From Luscinia megarhynchos (lineage: Eukaryota > Chordata > Aves > Passeriformes > Turdidae), in contig CM067564.1 in NCBI GenBank assembly GCA_034336665.1, positions 47,911,451 to 47,975,450 on the forward strand: a stretch of 64,000 bases of DNA. Direction: 5' to 3'. This document shows, in pieces, positions 26,055 through 38,579 of this stretch; positions within the stretch are counted from its first letter, which is position 1, and every line of letters begins with the position of its first letter. The notes beneath the pieces were generated by a model. That model saw only the letters and a program-made list of their open reading frames with translations, had not been told where the DNA came from and did not search any database. The position numbers and the translations under genes were made by a program.

Positions 26055-29000
26055 CTGGGAGAAGCCAGGCATTGAGTCGCCTCAAAGGCTGAGCTGGAGA
26101 AAACCTTCTCCCCACACACAAGCTCCACCCAGATCAAAACTGTGAAACAAAATGTAGTTGGTGTCCTAGGAGTCCTCCAGCATCATCCTGACAAGCTGCA
26201 TTGGCAGATGATGCTCTTTAAGCAGGATACAGCTTTCATTAATTCAGCTTTATTCATGGGGAGCAACACAGCTTTTAGCACAGCAGAGAAAGGGATGTTA
26301 CCAGAATGCCCTGTGTCCATCATCACTAACTCTGCATTTAGTACCATTTATTTTAGTCTTCATCTAATAGCTACCTTTCATTCTAAATACCTTGAATTAA
26401 TTAGATGTATTGCTTAGGAAAAAATGAGTCATCACGTGTGACTTGTATGTGTGACTTGGCTGCATAAAATATTAGAAATCTATAGAACAGTAGTTTATAT
26501 GCCAGTTGGTTAGAAAACATTTTCTTGAATGCCATGAAACAACCCACTTTTTCATACTGATTTCTTCTTAATGACAAGAATGAAAACAAGGAATTTAAAA
26601 GAGAAATTTTGCTATCAATGTCCTTTGAAGTACATTTATTAACTCCTTCTTTCCTGTATTTTTATTCCCACTTCTGCTTCATCATGACTTGCAAAAAGTC
26701 AGTGGGCAGTGGTAAAACCTAGCTAGAGTAATGGAAAAATAACCACATGTCATTGCAATATTGCTCTTTAGCCCTACTGCTCCCACAGCTAGACATGCAT
26801 TTATTTTACATGAAGGATTTGCTGTCTTTTAACACTAATTGCTGCTTATGACATTAATATTGTGCTTGTTGCTGTCTGAAATATTGGTGTTGTTAACCTC
26901 CAAGCCCTGTTGCAGGACAGTGCCACAGTGACATATTTTAAAACATAAATTCTTTCTACAGTGGTTATTAGGGATTTAAAGCCATGGAAAGATTCCAGTC
27001 TTCCAGCCCTTCAGTGCCTATATCACCCTTAAAAATCTTTTAGATATATATTTTTAATATATTTAGCTGTCTGAAGATGCCCAGGAGGAAGTTTGAAAGC
27101 ACTTTGATGCTTAGTTACTGTAAGAAGTTACTTGCATCATATGGTACCTAATCATCTTTAGAAGTCTGCTCCTTGCCTACTAAGTGAGTGTTTTTAAAAA
27201 TTACACTTCCATACCATAAGAAAAGAGGGAATTACTGCTTATAGTCCTCTTCTGGGCAAGTGGCTGCACTTCTGGTTTAAGAGCTGGCTTCTGGTTTAGA
27301 CTCCTCTGTTACCCCTCCAAAGGCACTGTGGGGACATTTGTGAATTCAGGTTTCTCTCTCCTAAAAATAGAAACCTATACATAGGGTCCCTATGCTCCAC
27401 ACTGATACAGGTAACAGGAAAAATGAATTTCACTATTTAATTTTTAATTAGACCCCCTTTATTATATCCTTTGTAAAACTGGGGAGATTAAGCTTCTCAA
27501 ACTTATTCTCACCTGGTTAAAAACCAATTAGCTGTTATACACAAGCAAAACGCATCCTTATTAACAGGGATTTCTGCTAATTATATTGTTCTGGTTAAAT
27601 TACTTTTCTCCCATTTGATATATTGAGTCCAAGTCTACTTTGGACTCTACAGTGATGCTGCCAAGAAGTGAATCCAGCCAAGTGAAACCCCCAGCAGTCT
27701 TGCCTGATTAAAGATTCCAAGATTTGGCCCAGTTGAATTGTTCCATTATTAATTCTCCCCATTGCTGGAAGGGTTTTTTCCTGTTCTCTTCCTCTGCTTC
27801 TTTCCTGAAGACCACATGCAAAGCAAACCAAATAGCACTGGAAGTAGAAGACTTATTTTTTTTCCCCCAGGATATGGGAAGATTGAAAATAAGCCAGGCT
27901 TGAACATCAGTGGCCTTGCAATGGCAGGTTCAGTTCTGGAGGGCTGGAGCTGTGTTCTCCTCTCTTTTACCAGCTGGGCAGTGCAGCAGTGCTGGGACTG
28001 CCAGGAGTCCCACTGCTTTCACACAAGTGTCAGGGGAGGTGGATCTGCCTTTGAGTTTGGTTTTCTATGCTCTGTGATTGAGGGCAGTAACTCATAATGA
28101 ACATGGAGTGGCAAGGTCTGTCCTGTGAGATCAATCCCCCTCTGTGCAGAGCTGTCCCTTACCCTGTTATGGTACAGGGGTCTGTGACTCACCCAGGGGC
28201 TATTGGCACTTCCCACAGGCAGCTGGGGGAGCAGTCTTCTGTGTAGGAGTGTCCTAATGCAGTGATGATGAAATGTGCAAACCTGCCTAGCCTCTTACTT
28301 ATCCCTCTGTCTCAATAAATAAAATTAACTGGCTTCCCAGTAGCCCGGTGGGGAGGAGGGGGTTTTCTGACAGGTTGCTGCTGATGAGTTTGTCATGTGG
28401 CTTGTCCCAGCAGAACGAGTACTTGAGTCAGAGGCACTGCCTGGATGCCAGCTGAGGATTGCCCAGGAGCCCCAGGGCTGAGCTCCAGCATCCCAGTCTG
28501 CCAGGCTTCCCTCTCCCTGGACAGGTGGCCCTGGGCCAGCCAGGTGGGCAGGGTGCAGGCAAGCACACCCAATGCACAGTGGCCCCAGTGCCACAAGCAC
28601 TTCAAGACCTGATCAAAACTCAAACCCATACCTGCTAGGAGATGCAAAGGGGTTTTACTGTACCCCCTGCACACACAGGGTCTCCAACCCATTTTGGAGG
28701 CCATCTGCTGTTCCTCACTGCAGGAGACACCTGCAGCTGGGCAAGTGTGACACTGTTGGCCACTGGCATGGCACTGAGAAACTGTAATCTGCTTTAATTG
28801 TCACATGCACACCCAGTCTGATGAGACTCAATCAATGCTTGTGATTTTCTAGGCTGCCCAGCAGCAATCAGCAGAGATGAGCATGCAGAGGACAACTCAG
28901 CTTCGTTGGGGGACAAGAAATTTATGTTCAGGATGTCATTTGTGCTTGGTTGCCCACTTTCTTTTCTGCTTCTCTTGTGGAGAAAGTGTGGTTTTGAGGT

Positions 29001-29970
29001 GCAAACCACTTTGGATGTGACTGTAGAGCATAGCCCTGTTTCCTGCTGTGACCCAAAGTGTCTTTTTGGTTACACCAGTGTTTTCTGAGCACATAAACCA
29101 TCTCTGCCTTTGTGTTGTTCCTTGTCCTTATCATCAGCACTTCAATTCCACCTCACCCATATGTATAAGCTTTTAGGATAACCCAAAAAATGCTATAAAA
29201 GTCACAGCTGGGAGTCCCAGCTCTGTCACATCTGGGTGACAGCTACATTTGTACCCTGTACGGTAGAATGAAATACCTGGCTTTGTTATATCTTTCAACT
29301 CTGTGCTTGTCTGAATAGGCATTTTTCCATGCTCCTGAGTAACTTACCTGTGCAGGTGTGTGGGTGTTAGAGCATTCACCCTTCATTAGTATGTATTCAA
29401 ACCAGTGAAGGAGATAACAGCAGACAACAACACCCCTGTGTCTGTGTCAGATGGGTATTTCACGGATGGCAGGGCTTTCCTTTCAGAGGTGGAGTGTCTG
29501 CTGCCAGGTTTCAGATAGAACTGAGTCTATGTGCACACACTGCACTCATCTGAGAGCCAGGAGGCCACACTAAGTGTTACTCCAGTTATTCAGCTCTTCA
29601 TTCACTGGAAACTAATAAGATCTTCTCATTTTGTGAGGCAATGTACATGGATAGTTGCTCTGACTGCAGCCAGATCACTCTTCCAAGAGTGTCAATCTTC
29701 CCATTTCTCACAGGTTTTGCCAGCAGAGTCTGCTTTTACATTTGTGAAACACCTCCAGAGCAACCCAGCTCAGCCCAGGAGCTGCTCACCACGTTTACCT
29801 GCACGTGGCTCCTCAGTCTCCCAGGCAAGGCACTGGGAATCATCCCTAATTGCTGGCTGCACATGTAAATCCACACTGCAAAAACAGGGTTGCTGCCAAG
29901 ATATAAAGGATGGTACACTGGTTTTGTCGGAGATAAATCCTTGCAGACACTGCTTTTATCTTTTTCACCT

Positions 29971-29993
29971 TTAATTATTAATTAATCATTAAT
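29971..29993. promoter_or_regulatory. Cluster of TAAT homeodomain cores
   Basis: Overlapping TAAT/ATTA motifs (TTAATTATTAATTAATCATT) give several potential homeodomain contacts in 23 bp. Such strings are common in AT-rich introns, so function is uncertain. Confidence 0.2.
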
Positions 29994-32732
29994 ATTTGTT
30001 TTGATGTGTTTCATATTAAACAGCCTGGAGGCTTCTGCTCCAGCTTTGCAAGCCTTTTTGATCACTGCCAGTTGGATCTACTGATTGGAAACCATCATTC
30101 TCATGGTTTAGTCTGCTTCCTGTGGAAGTCAGGGATATTCCTGAAATGGCACTGACACAGGGACATTCCTGTTCTTGAATGGGCTGCCAGATCTGCAGGA
30201 ATACAAGCATTCCAGAAGGTTATTTGGACCTAATCTCCCCACTAGAGTTGCAAGTTCTAGTAATGGAAGAGCCAGAGCTTCAATTTCTTTCCCTTGAATG
30301 GCTGCTGAGCAGTATTCACCAGAAAATGCTTGAGACAAGTGAGCACAAGGTCAGCACCTAACTCCAGGTGTGTGATCCAGGAATCACTCATGGTTATCCT
30401 CAAAGTAGCTAAATTAGTTAATTATGTTCGTGGGGTGTTATAAAGTTCCACCAATGCCTGGTGAAAACCCATGAATCTGTGCTGAAAATGTTTTCAGCTT
30501 TTGTCTGAGCTCTAGTGTGATCTCACTAGGAAGTATAAAGGGCAGGGATCAGAAATTTCAAGGTGTATGTGGGTAGGTTTTGTCACAGCCAGTTAGTGCT
30601 ACAGCTGATTAACTACACAGCTCAGGTTCCACTGTGGAATGTCTCCAGCTTGACTTATCACTGCAAAATATCATGAGAACATTTTATGCCCGTGGTGCAT
30701 AAGGCTGGGATTTGCTATAGAGGACATGCAGTGCTAGGGAAGAAAGACCATTGAAATGGATGGAAATATTTCTGGGTCTTCACTCCTGGGTAACAGGAGG
30801 TTATGGAGGTGATGGGAAGGATCTGGAAAATGAAATGGAGAGAGGTCAAGTTGTGTAATCATGGGACAAGTTGTCCTGATGCCTCTCTGTCTGTTCTCCT
30901 CCATGTGGGCCCCAGAGGTGGCAGCTGCACTGACAGCAGAATCACTCAGCATCCTGCTAGGACACTGGATCAGGACAAATCCCATCCTCTCCCACTGCTT
31001 TGCCTGCAGAATGTTACATGCCTAATTGAAGTGTTAAAGTGTGAAAAAACTAAACTGGAAACCATATTAATTCCAAAATCATCACTATCTCCTAAGACTA
31101 ATCTTCTAAGAAGTAGGTCTTTTGGTGGGCATCCCTCTCCTGAATTTTGACTGTTCCTACTTCCTTCAGACACTTGCTCTGAGCCACTTGCTGCTTGCTA
31201 TGAGCACTGGAGCTTTTTGTCAGTCTCCTCTTCAGTCACAGCTGAGGGAAGGTTATGAAGTGACTCATCCCTCCATGTTTACCTTTGTGTACCATCTTCT
31301 AGGGCATCCAGGGTCTTTTCCTCTAGCTGGTTTCCCAAAGCAGACCAAATTAACTTGACAGAAGCATAGAGAACTTAAAAAATATTAGTGAAGACAATGA
31401 TTTCCTTCCTGTGTTGTGAGCAGTCTGTGTTTCGAAGCCCCCACGTGACCCCCAAAGTTCAACTCCTTGTCCTTCCAGCCACAGAGATGTAACTAATTTG
31501 GCCAGGCAGCCAACACATGGGCACTGAACCATCTGGCTGTGGGCTGGAATTAGCTGTCCCTGCCCAGTTGTTAGATCAAGCAAGGCAAGATGTGTAATGT
31601 GGGTGGGAACAAAAGGTATCACAGTGAAGGGAGATCAGAGGAGGTCAAAAAACACCGTCTGGTGTGGGGATGTAGCACCATTTCTACATTACAGCTCATA
31701 AAAATGAGCTCTCTTTTATTTTTAATGCAAGGGAATATTTCGTACTCAATCCAGAAAACCTCCTCCAGCTCTTTGCAATAGGCAAATTAAGGATACAACT
31801 TCAAAAAACACCAGCAAACTAAGTGTAGCAGGAGAGAAAAACCAGATGTTTTGGATTTGCAGACTCTGTAGAGCCACCTTTGCTGAGCCACTGACTTCTG
31901 CCTGGCTGTGTTCACATCTCTGCTCTGTGTCTGAGCTGAGGCTCTCTAAGTTGTACATTATTTGCATGTGTGTTTGTGGGTGAGAGAGGGGGAGACTGCT
32001 GCCCTGAGATGGTGGGGAAAAAAATAGGAAAAAGAAAAGAAAGACCTTTCTGCAGCCACAGAAGCTGTCACCACTGCTGGACCATGTTCTTGTTGGCTGT
32101 GGTGGGAGGACACTGTGGGGGATATGAAGTAGTAGAAATTAATCTCAGGGTCATTAAACCTTCCACCTTTCTTCTAAAGCTGTCTGCAGGGGTGCCCATT
32201 TCAGGGAAAGGTGGTTGGCTTGGTGACATCAGTCTGGAGCCTCTCACAATTTGGACTCTGGCAAATCAACTGGGCATGTATGATGTGAGGCAGCACACTC
32301 TGCTCCCTCCCTCCCATTTCCCAAAATCAGCAGTGGTGTGGCCAGCAGGAGCAGGGCAGTGGCTGTCCCTCTGTGCTCTGCAGCTCCAATCCTGGGGTCA
32401 CATTTGGGCCCCTCACAGCAGAGTGGCACTGAGGTAAGGCAGTGCAAGTCCCACACACAGCATCAGTATTGGGATGTGTTCTGGGAGCAGGAATGGTGGG
32501 CACAGCTCTGCTGCAGCCAGCCAGCCATTCCCAGGACAGCCACCAGTGCCCTTCCCCATCCCAACCCCTGCCATCTCATTCTTCCCCTCTTAGAGTTGCC
32601 ACAGTTTCTCCTTGAGATCAGGCTGGCTTGTTCCCATGCATCCTCACATCCTCTGAGCCATCATGAAGATTTTTTGGTAGTTTTTTCCACGTGGAAAGCA
32701 ATCTGATCTGATCACTGCCTGTGAGCATGAGA

Positions 32733-32756
32733 CTATCCTATCCTACTATCCTATCT
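32733..32756. repeat. Imperfect CTATC(CTA) pentamer microsatellite
   Basis: CTATC-CTATC-CTA-CTATC-CTATC forms four pentamers with one shortened unit in the middle. A simple repeat. Confidence 0.85.
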
Positions 32757-33540
32757 GTTAAAATTATTGACTAATTTCAAACAAATAAGCTGAGCAGAGG
32801 TAAGTTTGCAGTGCCATCCACTGAAACTGTGATTTAAACACTTCCCTTGGCCAGCTGGTGAATTCATCAACCCTCATGCTGCTGGTAGAACTGTCCAGGG
32901 TACATGTGGGAATAATGGACCATTGATTCTCAAAGACATTTGGTTACTGAAGGCCACAAATCCTTACAGACTCACGCTTTGTTAGTTCTGGCTTTTGCAA
33001 AATTATTTGTGTTTTCTTGTGGCATTTTACCTGTGACACGTGCTGGTCCTGGAAGTGCAGCATTAAATGTCACATCTTGCAAATGTAACACTGACTTGGA
33101 AAGAGTTGTTGGGGGGGGCTGCCCTATTTAAGCATTTCTCATGTTTGCCCAAGGTTTTTGTATGGTATTCCTCTAACTGATCCTGGTTTTTAGTGTTAAA
33201 TATGATAGATGTTAATATAAGTGATTCAATTGTGGTTTGTAGCTGGGATGCCCACCTGCTCTCCTGGCAGATCAGCAGCCAAAGCAACAGCAAAATCTGG
33301 GTTTTCTGCTTTTATCTGTGCAGAGTGAAACCCCTCTAATTAATGATCCATGGCAGCACCCAGCAGGTTTAATGCCAGCTCTTTGGCCTCTGGGATGGTC
33401 AGGAGCCAGCAGAGATGTACAGAAAGCTCAGTCATTAAACGATTTTGTTTCCCTCATTGTACATCAACTTCCAAATTTTAATCCCTTGCTTCTTAAGAGC
33501 AATCTCCAGCCAAAGCCCATGAAATATATTGATTTTTAGA

Positions 33541-33559
33541 TTTTTTTTTTTTTTTTTTT
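33541..33559. repeat. Mononucleotide T19 run
   Basis: Nineteen consecutive T bases, the longest homopolymer noticed in the window. The adjoining sequence (GGCAAACATCGAAG) does not identify a retroposed gene. Confidence 0.95.
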
Positions 33560-36500
33560 GGCAAACATCGAAGTGAGTACTGTCCATCAGAGTTAGATCT
33601 GGACCTATGGGGGCTTGTGCACTTCTGGTGGCAGTGGGTAGGACATGGTGTCTGTGCCAGCCAGGGCCAAGGGAGGATTTTAGCATCGCTGGGGTGCCCT
33701 GCCATGTGCTCAGCACCACTCCGTGCTGCAGCACAGCCCATTTGGCATGATGGGAACTGGTGAGCAGGACCAAATGTCACTCCTGGTCATGTCAGGTCTT
33801 GTTCAGGGATGTTTCAGCCCCTTTGGAGGTGGGTGTTTCTGTATTTCAGCTGTAGCAGTCAGGGAAGTGACAATTCCCCATTCAGTGACTCCACAGAAGC
33901 AAAGTCTGTGTTTGGGGCTCTCCTGGGGATCAAGAACTCTTTTGTCAGCCCTTGTTTGCACAGCTGCCATGCCCAGAAAACTTACTTGAAGTCTTTGGTT
34001 GCCCAGTTCATTTTGCTCCTTTAAATCTTGGCTGGCCATGTGTTAAAATATTTGCTCAAGTGCAACATTGCCTTAATGCATTTGTATCATTGACACCTTT
34101 GGAAAAGCACATGGCAGAATCACAGACTGAAAGTCTGGAGGGGAAGCTTGATAATTTTGCATGGTTGCATCGAGCCCCAAGGTTTGTGTCTGCCTGAGGC
34201 ACAGAATCCAACCCAGAGCTGCTCTGAACAGGGAAGAATCCATCCTTTCTTTACATAGTTTCATAGTTTCTTTCTTATACTAAACTTTTCATTGTTTCTT
34301 AACAGGTTTAATCTCTCTTTATGTTTCTTTTTGTACACTTAAATTCCATTGATTCTCACTCCTAGATTTATTTTCCTCTTCTTTTTCCCATGGATTGCAG
34401 CATCACGTGAGACTTGTAAAGGTGGAAAGTCCTGAGTCTAAAAAAGAATTAGCCTCTCTTTATTTGTTCTTTTATTTCTAGACATCTTCTTTCTGTCTAA
34501 TGGCCTCAGAATATTCCTGAAATTGAACAAAGCAGTGGCTGGAGGTGGCACCTGCCCTTTGTGCCAGAGATGGAGGAATTTTGGGGACACATAGGGATGT
34601 GTGAGATGCAAGTAACACATGGGGTTTGCCAGGGTGGAGGGGGAGTATCAGGAAAAATATCAAATGTGATGAAAAGGTGGCAGGGCAATTTTCCTTAGTT
34701 CATATCAATTTATGTAATTGGTTCTATTTTGCTTTAAGCAAGTCCATGCTTTGATGTTCACTTTCCAGGGCTCTTTTTCTTTCTTTTGAAACGAGTAATG
34801 GGAATTGCTGTCACCCCAGCCCATTTCCATGTCCCCACTGCTACAGCCCTAATATTGCACTGTCATATACCCTAAAAGCATCAATGAGCTGCTTTGTGCA
34901 GTTAATCAGGCAGAGTTATCTATTGCAGGGTGGGAGCCACATGTTGGGAAGGGAGGAGAAAGAGGACAGAAGGAAGAAAAGGTCTGCAGAGAAGTGGGGT
35001 TAAGATTCTCTCACAGAGATAGGAAGGAGAAGGAATTAAAATAATATGGCCCATTGATTAAGATATTACTCTGGGATTGAGAAATCTTTAGCTCTCTGCT
35101 CCATTCTCTCTAGTGATTACAGAAGAACTTGTAGTTTTTCTGCACAATGCTTCCCCTTCTGTAAAGTGAGAGCAGCACCTTTTGAAATAATAAAATCCTG
35201 TCAGGTTTTGAGTAGATCAGACAGTCCAGTGAGTATTTCTGCAGGGCTGCGTGCAGGCATTTGGAGGCTTAGCAGAATGAATCCTCTGAACCTTTGAGAC
35301 TCACTTGGTGCTCTAGGAGGGGATAAAAGTGGAGTTAATTAACCCATCCCCAAATCCCTCCTGATATGCCACCAGCAAGGAGCTGCCACTTCCCAGTGCT
35401 GTCCTTGGCTCTCCATGTACCCAAACATCCCTGCAAACCAGAAATGAGTGTCTGCCTCTTACTCACATCTGGAACTGCTGATCTGCTTGGAGAAGAGTGG
35501 GACAAATTTGTTCCATCCCCATTGACTTTTTGGTACCAGCAAAACATTGTGAGGATGCCACACCTGCTTGCCCAAACCCCAGAGTTTTATTGTAATGAAC
35601 ATTGTTAATCATTGAAGGATTAATTATTGTGTGTCAGGGCTGTAAGTGATTGTGGGCTCGTGCTTTAAAGGGAAGAAAGCAGCACATGGATTTCTGTGTG
35701 AATTTCTGGAGTGAGTAGCAGAGGAGTTGCTGCTGGCACCAGTGATCTCTGCTGGGAACCCCATGGCTGCTCTGGTCCAGCTCCAAAACACAAACCCAGA
35801 TTTGTCTTAACTGTGGGCTTCGCCCCAAGTAATCTCCATGTTGTTGATTTTTAAACTTTGAAATTAATTTTCCTTTTAATAGTTGTCATTTGAGAGTTCC
35901 TCTGAGCAGACAAATGCTGTGCAGGACAAGCTGCTTCATTTGTAGGTGTGTGATGTGCACTTTGCCAGGGATATTAAACACTGCATAACACCACGCTGAG
36001 GCCTTGCTGGTCTTGGGGAGGTTGGGACAAAGGGGAGAAAATGCCTCCTGCCCTCTCACTGTGCCCCTGGGGTGCAGCAGCAGCAGTTGGGGTGGCTCGT
36101 ATGTACAGACACCACCTCCCAAAGGGACAAGGTGCTCCAAATGCCATCATCCCTCTGAGGATGCTCTTTGTGTCCTTTGGGGGTGATTCAGCTCCTTCAG
36201 CTGCCTTCTCCCAAATTACACTTCATACTTGCTGTCTTCCCACTTGCTCTCATCCTGCACTTGATTTCAGAGGGGGGCAGATGGGCTCAATACAGAGGAC
36301 CCCACAGGGCTGGGACTAAACCTTTTCTCCCTTTCTCTGCAGCACTGAGCAGGTTTACCTGCCCTCCCCCTGAGAGCACAGGGCACAGTGAATATTTGGT
36401 TTGCAAATCAGGGCGGGGAGAGGGTCTCTCTGAGCCCAAGTGCTCAGCCTTGCATCTCTGATGAGCTATTTCCTGGCCTCTCCCTCCCTGGCTGTTCTGT

Positions 36501-38111
36501 GTGGGTGACCATGTGTGTGATGGTGAGGCTGCTTTGGGGAACCTCTGAGGTTCTCCAAAAACAGAAATGCAAAGCATTAGTGTATGCATGGTGAAAACCA
36601 CACCACAGACTAAACTGGAGGCTTTAAGCATTGTGGCAAATTGATTGTGTTAAACTGCCATCATCGGGGTGGTAGGAGGAGCACAAAGAATCTTGTGAAT
36701 GTGTGCAGTGCATAAAGGAAAATGGGTAAATAAATATAGTAATTTTCATTAAAAATAACAAATTGCTTGAAATGTCATTTCTAACACACATTCAACTAAC
36801 TAAACTAAATAAGGCAAACCTGCCCTCGTCCTAACTAACCCTTTAGGGACCAGGTACTAGACCTGCACAACATATAAATGCTTCCAAACATTTGCTGTGT
36901 AAAGCCAAGTGGGTGGTGCATTGGTTTCCTGTTGCAAATATTAAGAATTTAATTTGTGATGCAATTTACCTGGAAATTTTGCTAAAGTATCATGGGATTT
37001 TCCAGCCATTTAGATAGAATGAAGAGCCAAGTCATGTGTTTGTTGCTCTAACATCCTGCAGTGTATTACATTTGAGTTTGCTTATTGTTGACATTAAATT
37101 TCCTGTGTGTAAAAGCCCTTGCATGAACACAGCTTTTGATGACTAATTACGGGCATAAATTCAGGTCACTCATAATATTTCCAGTGAATTCAGAGGAAAC
37201 TGAATTAGTCTGCACGCTTACGGGAAAGATCCTGCTGGGCACGAGGGACCTTCTGCTCTCCACGTCATCACACAGGTGTTAGGACACTTGTGACCATAGA
37301 GGATAAGGTCCTGACACATGATTAAGCTTCTTAATTAAGCTACTTGAACCTAGAAACATGTAGAGAGTTTTGCATTTGCTGACAATGCATGTTTATTTTC
37401 CTTCTGAATGTACCCATCTGTTGTTTAATGAGTGGCCTCTTCTTAGAATTTTCCATCTTTCTCTTGCTTTTAAAATATTGTCTGGAATTGGTGTAAATAG
37501 TGTTCTGCCCTGGCTTGTGCTGAGGTAACCTCTTCAGAGTTTGCACATTATCCTTTGCAAATTATTTGTAAACATTTAAGGAACAAACCCAGAGAGGCAT
37601 TGCTGAATTAGATGTGTGTTTGTAGAGATGATTTTTCCCTTTAAAGAGCTAGTGTTTGGCAAGAGGCTTGGTGGGAATGGTGAGGATGTAGGAGAGCCAT
37701 GAAGACTCTTGCAGCTGTTGCACACAGTGTTTAATAATGCTGCAGGGAAATTCGGGCATCAGGACCAGGTTTAACATCAGAGCAGCACAAGTTTGGTGGA
37801 AGGAGCGTGGGGCTGTCATATGGCTGCTGATTCCCTGTGCCAGCTTCTTCACAGGGTCAGGTCCCTGCTTCCCCCTGCCAGCCTGCACCCTGCCTCTGTC
37901 ACTCCCTTGCACCCTGCAGCAAAGCTGTCCTGAGAATTCAGCCTCCAACCAAGCATCTCCACTCATCTGACACAGGGACAGTAAACCTCTAATGCCTCAG
38001 ATACTTAACTGTTGCACATTTTGGCTTCAGAGATGATTGAAAGATTTTTTTTTTCTGAGTAATACTGGTATTTTGGGCTGTGAAGCACTTAGGATTGCTT
38101 ACTTTTGTTGA

Positions 38112-38375
38112 AAGGGCCCAAAAGCTCATCTGGTTCCTATCCCCCTGCCTTGGGCAGGGACACTTTCCACTACACCAGGCTGTTCACAGCCCTCTCCAAT
38201 CTGGCTTTGGACACTTCCAGGGATGGGGCATCTGCAGTTTCCTTGGGCAACCTGTGCCAGTGCCTCACCACCTTCACAGTAAAGAACTTTTTTCCTAGTA
38301 TCTAATCCAAATCTACCCTCTTTCAGTTAAAAGCCATTATCCCTTGTTCCATCACTACATGTCCTTGCAAAAAGT
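38112..38375 (-). mobile_element. CR1 LINE 3'-end fragment, close to exon 3
   Basis: The + strand shows a reverse-complemented CR1 tail: CATCTGGTTCCTATCCCCCT, GCCTTGGGCAGGGACACTTT, CCACTACACCAGGCTGTTCA, CTTCCAGGGATGGGGCATCT, CCTTGGGCAACCTGTGCCAG and later CAGTAAAGAACTTTTTTCCT and ATTATCCCTTGTTCCATCAC. At about 264 bp it is the longest CR1 piece here. It is antisense to CAMK1D, non-coding and 5'-truncated. Its outer edge lies about 125 bp upstream of the exon at 38499, leaving the polypyrimidine tract intact. Confidence 0.93.
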
Positions 38376-38424
38376 TTATGATGTTGAAAAAAAATAGTGA
38401 CAAGTATTATGTAAGTAAAAATAG

Positions 38425-38579
<155 letters not shown>

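Larger units (their letters stand above)
26055..38111. other. Intron 2, distal block: no recognised gene
   Basis: Intronic DNA with only simple repeats recognised: a TAAT cluster (29971-29993), a CCTAT-type tract (32733-32756), G8 (33111-33118) and T19 (33541-33559). Several GC-richer islands (28.3-28.8, 31.9-32.7, 35.9-36.6 kb) carry overlapping open frames on both strands up to about 155 codons. None shows a domain, and none is supported as a gene. Confidence 0.7.

Noticed and set aside
26037..26200. T18 run considered as the tail of a minus-strand processed pseudogene
   Set aside because: No complementary polyadenylation signal close by and no recognisable gene in the adjoining sequence. 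The same holds for T19 at 33541-33559.
31970..32437. Open frame of about 155 codons on the plus strand in a GC-richer island
   Set aside because: No domain recognised, and several overlapping frames on both strands in the same interval indicate low stop density rather than coding.
37260..37267. CCACGTCA, the reverse complement of a TGACGTGG CRE/UPRE-type site
   Set aside because: An 8-base motif is expected about twice by chance in this window on two strands, and no supporting cluster was seen.
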